64,000 nt of DNA from Hungatella hathewayi. GTDB lineage: Bacteria > Bacillota > Clostridia > Lachnospirales > Lachnospiraceae. Where the stretch lies: assembly GCA_025149285.1 (NCBI GenBank), contig CP102274.1, positions 3,498,001-3,562,000 on the forward strand, given 5' to 3'. Each line of letters opens with the position of its first letter. The first letter of the stretch is position 1. Under the pieces are notes generated by a model. That model ran no database searches, was not told the DNA's origin, and worked only from the letters and a program-made list of their open reading frames with translations. Positions 59,965 through 64,000 of the stretch are shown piece by piece. Made by a program: the position numbers and the translations under genes.

Positions 59965-61710
59965 TCACACGGCAAACTGGCTGTTATACAGTTCTGCATA
60001 GAAACCGTTCTTTTCAAGCAGGCTCTCATGAGTCCCCTGCTCGATTATATGGCCGTCCCGCATGACCAGAATTACATCTGCTTCCCTTATGGTTGAGAGA
60101 CGGTGGGCCACAATAAAGCTGGTCCTGCCTTCCATCATCTTGGAAAACGCCTTTTGAATCCGTATCTCGGTTCTCGTATCAATGGAAGACGTGGCCTCGT
60201 CGAGAATCAGCATGGGCGGCAGACACAGCATGACCCGGGCAATGCACAGAAGCTGTTTCTGTCCCTGGGATAAATTGCTTCCGTCCTCGGAGATAACCGT
60301 ATCATATCCGTCCTTCATTCGCTTGATAAAGCTGTGGGCATGAGCCTCCTTCGCCGCCCGGACCACTTCCTCCTCCGACGCTTCCGGCCTTCCATATGCG
60401 ATATTATCACGAATCGTGCCGGATTTCAACCATGTTTCCTGGAGAACCATGCCGTAACTCGTTCTCAGGCTCTTTCTCGTGATCTTCCTCACATCGGTTC
60501 CGTCCACCCTGATGGAGCCGGAGTCCACGTCGTAGAACCGCATGAGCAGGTTAATCACAGTACTCTTTCCGCAGCCGGTAGGCCCTACGATGGCAACCCG
60601 CTGTCCGGGCTTCACTTCCAGATTCATATTCTCGATCAGGGACACTTCCGGATCATAGGAGAAATTCACATTTTTCAGAGACACTTCCCCCTTTACCTCC
60701 GTCAGAACGGCGGCATCCGGCGCGTCCGGAATCTGAGGTTCCTCGTCAATCAGTTCAAAGACACGGGCCGCCGAGGCCAGCGCGTTCTGAAGCTCCGTCA
60801 CCACACCGGATATCTCGTTAAACGGCTTCGTATACTGGTTTGCATAGCTTAAAAAGCTGGAAAGCTGACCTACTGTTAAATAGCCTGAAATGGCCGCAAA
60901 CGCGCCGGCAATCCCCACGCAGGCATATACCAGGCTGTTGACAAAACGAGTCGCCGGGTTGGTGATGGAGGAGAAAAACGTAGCCTTAAGCCCCCACACT
61001 CTGAGGCGTTCATTGATTTCTTCAAACTGCGCCTGCGCCTCTTTCTCATGGCCAAATGCCAAAACCACCTTCTGGCTGCCAAGCATCTCTTCCACAAGGG
61101 AAGTGAGCTCTCCCCTCGTCTGTGACTGCTTCCGGAACATGGTATACGTCCTTCTGGCAATGAAGCTCGCCACAAACAGCGAAACCGGAGTAACCAGGAT
61201 CACGACGACGGCAATGGCGGGATTGATCGTAAACATGAATATCAGTGTTCCTAAAATCGTAAGAACGCCTGTAAACAGCTGGGTAAGGCCCATGAGAAGC
61301 CCGTCGGAAAACTGGTCGATATCAGCGATCAGACGGCTGATGATATCGCCGTGGGAATGGGAATCGATGTATTTTAACGGCAGACTCTCCATCTTTGCAA
61401 ATGCCCGGACCCGGATATCCTTTACCACGCGGTATGTGATCGTATTATTGATATGGCTCATAAGCCATTGGGCCACCGCGGTCACCGCTATAATCACGCC
61501 AATCTTTAAAAGAATTCTGCTCATCAGCGCAAAATCCACATTTCCGGGAGCAAGGATACAGTCTATTGCTTTACCGGTTAAAATCGGCACATAGAGAGTC
61601 AGTACAACCGTAACAAACGCACAGGCCAGAGAAGCCAGTCCCCCCCATTTATACCGGCCTATGCTGGTGAGTATCCGGCGGATGGTGGTTTTATGCTTTT
61701 TCATATTCAT
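59965..61710 (-). CDS. ABC exporter subunit B (canonical ATPase site)
   Basis: A 581-residue ABC exporter half with an N-terminal six-helix membrane domain and a C-terminal ATPase. Walker A is GPTGCGKST, the signature LSQGQKQLLCIARVM, and Walker B MLILDEATSSID with a normal catalytic Glu. The start at 61710 has GAGGAGG 9 bp upstream; the longer frame to 61872 lies in the previous gene. It pairs with the following upstream gene as a heterodimeric multidrug-type exporter. The first codon follows the previous stop by 1 bp. Confidence 0.91.
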   Translation of the reverse strand: MNMKKHKTTIRRILTSIGRYKWGGLASLACAFVTVVLTLYVPILTGKAIDCILAPGNVDFALMSRILLKIGVIIAVTAVAQWLMSHINNTITYRVVKDIRVRAFAKMESLPLKYIDSHSHGDIISRLIADIDQFSDGLLMGLTQLFTGVLTILGTLIFMFTINPAIAVVVILVTPVSLFVASFIARRTYTMFRKQSQTRGELTSLVEEMLGSQKVVLAFGHEKEAQAQFEEINERLRVWGLKATFFSSITNPATRFVNSLVYACVGIAGAFAAISGYLTVGQLSSFLSYANQYTKPFNEISGVVTELQNALASAARVFELIDEEPQIPDAPDAAVLTEVKGEVSLKNVNFSYDPEVSLIENMNLEVKPGQRVAIVGPTGCGKSTVINLLMRFYDVDSGSIRVDGTDVRKITRKSLRTSYGMVLQETWLKSGTIRDNIAYGRPEASEEEVVRAAKEAHAHSFIKRMKDGYDTVISEDGSNLSQGQKQLLCIARVMLCLPPMLILDEATSSIDTRTEIRIQKAFSKMMEGRTSFIVAHRLSTIREADVILVMRDGHIIEQGTHESLLEKNGFYAELYNSQFAV

Positions 61711-61711
61711 T

Positions 61712-63442
61712 CTACTGCACCTCCTCTTTTGAAAGCTGCGACAGACAGATCTCCCGGTAAATCTCGCAGGTTTCATACAGTTCCTTATGAGTTCCGCATC
61801 CTGCCATAACGCCGTCATCCAGGACGACGATCTGATCCGCGTTTCGAACCGTGGTTGCACGCTGGGATACAATAAATACCGTCATGTCCTGTGTTCTCTC
61901 TTTCATAGCCTTTCGAAGCCTGGCATCCGTGGCAAAGTCCAGTGCTGACGCACTGTCGTCCATAATCAGGATCTCCGGCTTTCTGACCAGTGCTCTGGCT
62001 ATGGTGAGTCGCTGTCTCTGACCGCCTGATAAGTTTTTCCCTCCTGCCTGAATATAGAGTTCCAGGCCCTCGTCCTTTTCCTCCACGAACTCAAAAGCCT
62101 GAGCAGTCTTAAGCGCTTCATATATTTCCCCGTCTGATGCATGTTTCTTGCCCCACTGCATATTTTCCCGAAGCGTCCCATGGAACAGCACCGCCTTCTG
62201 CGGGACGACGCCAGTCTTGCCTCGCAGCTGATCCAGCGGATACTCCCGGACATCGTGGCCGTCCACATACACGCCGCCCTCCGTCACATCGTAAAAACGG
62301 GGAATTAAATTGACCAGTGTCGATTTACCGGAACCGGTACCGCCGATAATTCCCACGGTCTGTCCCCGCTTCACAGAAAATGAAATGCCGCTCAATGCCG
62401 GTTCTCTCGCTCCCTCATAGGTAAAGCTCATATCCCGAAACTCCACTGCCGGAGCGTCCTCTCCGGCCTCCAGACACGTACGATTCTTCTCCGTGATTCC
62501 CGGCTTCTGCTCGAACACGGCGCTGATCCGGTTCGCACAGGCCAGCGCTTTGGAGATGGTGATGATTAAGTTGGCCAGCTTCACCAGCTCCACCAGGATC
62601 TGGGACATGTAATTCACCAGTGCCACCACCTCTCCCTGCGTGATTGCACCGCGGTTGACCTCCCTTGCTCCGGTCTGGATGAGCACAATGATCCCCAGAT
62701 TGATGATCACATAGGTAAGAGGATTAAGCAGAGAGGAAATCTTGCCGACAAATACCTGGATCGTAACCAGCTTCCCGTTTTCTCCATCAAAGCGGCGGCT
62801 CTCATCCTCCTGCCGGTTAAAAGCCCGTATGACGCGGACTCCGCTTAAATTTTCCCGGGCAGTCAGAAGCACACGGTCCAGCTGTCTCTGAACCTTTTTA
62901 TAGAGAGGCATACTGATCAGCATGATGCCGAACACGACAAGGGAAAGGACCGGTATCACAACAACAAAAATCAGGGCTGCCTTCACATCAATGGTAAATG
63001 CCATGGCCATGGCTCCGAACACGATAAACGGAGACCGCAAAAAGAGGCGTAAAAATAAATTAACCCCTGACTGTACCTGATTCGCGTCGCTCGTCATGCG
63101 GGTAATCAGTGTGGCCGTCCCCTCTTTGTCAAGCTCCGCATAGGAAAGGCTGCCGATATGGGCAAATAAATCATTACGCAGCGCCGTTCCAAATCCCGCC
63201 GCAGCTTTCGCCGCAAAATACTGGGCTGTGATCGAACAGATCAGACCGACAACGCCCAGCAGCACCAGAATCCCGCCCATTTTCAAAATGTAGGGGAGAT
63301 CCTGCGTCCTGATTCCGACATCGATTACCTTTGCCATCACAAGAGGCACCATCAGCTCAAAGCTGGCCTCCAGAAGCTTAAATAACGGCCCTAAGAAGCT
63401 TTCCAGCCGGTATTCTCTTAAGTATTTCAGGAGTTTTTTCAT
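61712..63442 (-). CDS. ABC exporter subunit A (degenerate ATPase site)
   Basis: A 576-residue ABC exporter half. Walker A is GGTGSGKSTL and the signature is LSGGQRQRLTIARAL. Walker B reads ILIMDDSASALD, so the catalytic Glu is Asp, which is typical of the degenerate partner in heterodimeric exporters such as BmrC/BmrD or TM287/288. It therefore probably works with the next gene. Six membrane helices span about 18-300. A LysR gene diverges from it across a symmetric promoter at 63483-63517. Likely substrates are drugs or lipids; not determined. Confidence 0.92.
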   Translation of the reverse strand: MKKLLKYLREYRLESFLGPLFKLLEASFELMVPLVMAKVIDVGIRTQDLPYILKMGGILVLLGVVGLICSITAQYFAAKAAAGFGTALRNDLFAHIGSLSYAELDKEGTATLITRMTSDANQVQSGVNLFLRLFLRSPFIVFGAMAMAFTIDVKAALIFVVVIPVLSLVVFGIMLISMPLYKKVQRQLDRVLLTARENLSGVRVIRAFNRQEDESRRFDGENGKLVTIQVFVGKISSLLNPLTYVIINLGIIVLIQTGAREVNRGAITQGEVVALVNYMSQILVELVKLANLIITISKALACANRISAVFEQKPGITEKNRTCLEAGEDAPAVEFRDMSFTYEGAREPALSGISFSVKRGQTVGIIGGTGSGKSTLVNLIPRFYDVTEGGVYVDGHDVREYPLDQLRGKTGVVPQKAVLFHGTLRENMQWGKKHASDGEIYEALKTAQAFEFVEEKDEGLELYIQAGGKNLSGGQRQRLTIARALVRKPEILIMDDSASALDFATDARLRKAMKERTQDMTVFIVSQRATTVRNADQIVVLDDGVMAGCGTHKELYETCEIYREICLSQLSKEEVQ

Positions 63443-63482
63443 TTATCCTTCCTCCGGATTCATATATTTTAAGAATAATTCA

Positions 63483-63517
63483 TTGTAATATTATATCATT
63501 CTGGTATAATATTACAA
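63483..63517. promoter_or_regulatory. Symmetric divergent promoter between exporter and LysR genes
   Basis: A perfect 13-bp inverted repeat, TTGTAATATTATA (63483-63495) and TATAATATTACAA (63505-63517), with a 9-bp centre. Each strand reads TTGTAA, 16 bp, then TATAAT, giving a rightward promoter for LysR and a leftward one for the exporter. Confidence 0.8.
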
Positions 63518-63559
63518 GTATCAATGATATAAAAATAATTTATAGAAGGGGTATGTTCC

Positions 63560-64000
63560 ATGGGACAGATGAATTCAAGGCATCTGTATTATTTTACAGT
63601 GATTGCGGAAACAGGAAGTTTTACGGCGGCGGCAAAGAAGCTGGGGCTGTCACAGCCGCCGCTCAGCAAGCAGATTATGATGCTGGAGGAAGATTTAGGC
63701 GTGCGCCTTCTGAACCGCGGTGCCAGAAAAGCCGAGCTGACCGAGGCAGGCGCCTATCTCTATTCCCGGGCCAGGGATATCCTTTCCATGATGGATACGG
63801 CCGCCAGCGAGCTTCAGAATTTCCCTTCCTCAGCGAAGGGAATCCTAAAGCTTGGAACGATCTCCTCCTCCGGAGACTATCTGGCAGACCGCGTCCTTCC
63901 GGGCTTCTGCCGCCTTCATCCGAATGTCCGCTTCGAAATTTCCGAGGGGAACACCTATGAGCTTCTGGAGAAGCTGAAAAACGGCATCATCGAATGCGCC
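63560..64000 (+). CDS. LysR-family regulator, partial (3' end off window)
   Basis: An open frame of 147 codons from ATG 63560 to the edge. The N-terminus MNSRHLYYFTVIAETGSF, then AAAKKLGLSQPPLSKQI, is a classic LysR helix-turn-helix. KLGTISSSGDYLADRVLPGF begins the effector domain. GAAGGGG lies upstream of the ATG; codon 4 (ATG at 63569) is an alternative start. It is divergent from the ABC exporter operon, so it is the likely controller of that operon. A different reading frame in the same stretch carries no recognisable domain. Confidence 0.88.
   Translation, partial: MGQMNSRHLYYFTVIAETGSFTAAAKKLGLSQPPLSKQIMMLEEDLGVRLLNRGARKAELTEAGAYLYSRARDILSMMDTAASELQNFPSSAKGILKLGTISSSGDYLADRVLPGFCRLHPNVRFEISEGNTYELLEKLKNGIIECA

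Noticed and set aside
63553-63960. Frame starting MFHGTDEF in the LysR region
   Set aside because: The LysR helix-turn-helix is in the frame starting at 63560; this other frame has no known domain.

Overview
The window looks like chromosomal DNA from a strictly anaerobic, mid-GC Clostridia, most likely a Lachnospiraceae relative (Enterocloster/Hungatella/Lacrimispora-like; the genus cannot be fixed by reading alone). The signs are strong AGGAGG ribosome sites, compact leftward operons, YesM/YesN-type two-component systems, BMP nucleoside transport, a glycyl radical enzyme with its activase, sulfatases that need anaerobic maturation, and a T-box leader on pheST. I see no phage, insertion sequence, CRISPR array, rRNA or tRNA.

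Layout. 1-9.4 kb: the edge of a GNAT gene, a HAD phosphatase, then a carbohydrate uptake cluster (two permeases and a binding lipoprotein, a response regulator and histidine kinase, a sulfatase). 9.5-12.4 kb: YhcH, a SleB-type wall hydrolase, YbaK and a GNAT enzyme. 12.4-17.6 kb: branched-chain amino acid genes leuCD and ilvNC with LysR and HxlR regulators. 17.7-27.5 kb: a nine-gene nucleoside run reading leftward: Crp/Fnr regulator, BMP lipoprotein, ABC ATPase, two permeases, an attenuator-like hairpin pair, a sulfatase, cytidine deaminase, pyrimidine nucleoside phosphorylase and deoC. 27.6-30.1 kb: the YjjI glycyl radical enzyme and YjjW activase. A matching 16-bp palindrome sits upstream of both the Crp/Fnr gene and yjjI.

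30.1-38.3 kb: a YczE-like membrane protein, then a tight six-gene run reading leftward: a cytosolic BMP-domain fusion, a metallophosphoesterase, a PAS/GGDEF protein, LuxE-like and LuxC-like acyl-activating and reducing enzymes, and a nitroreductase. 38.3-42.9 kb: smpB, rnr, secG and a degenerate enolase paralogue. 42.9-46.9 kb: pheST with its T-box leader. 46.9-54.1 kb: a LacI-controlled glycan cluster (aldolase, PfkB kinase, ABC transporter, GH43-like hydrolase). 54.1-59.2 kb: a sodium symporter diverging from a TetR gene, an MFS transporter and an amidohydrolase, with shared operator-like repeats. 59.2-64 kb: a lipoprotein and a heterodimeric ABC exporter, divergent from a truncated LysR gene across a perfectly symmetric promoter.

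The most notable points are (i) the YjjI/YjjW pair tied to deoxynucleoside catabolism by position and by a shared palindrome placed at about -41.5 of the yjjI promoter, (ii) the LuxE/LuxC operon with a nucleotide-second-messenger enzyme and a BMP fusion, and (iii) an enolase-like protein at the usual eno-secG-rnr-smpB position that has lost nearly all catalytic and metal residues.
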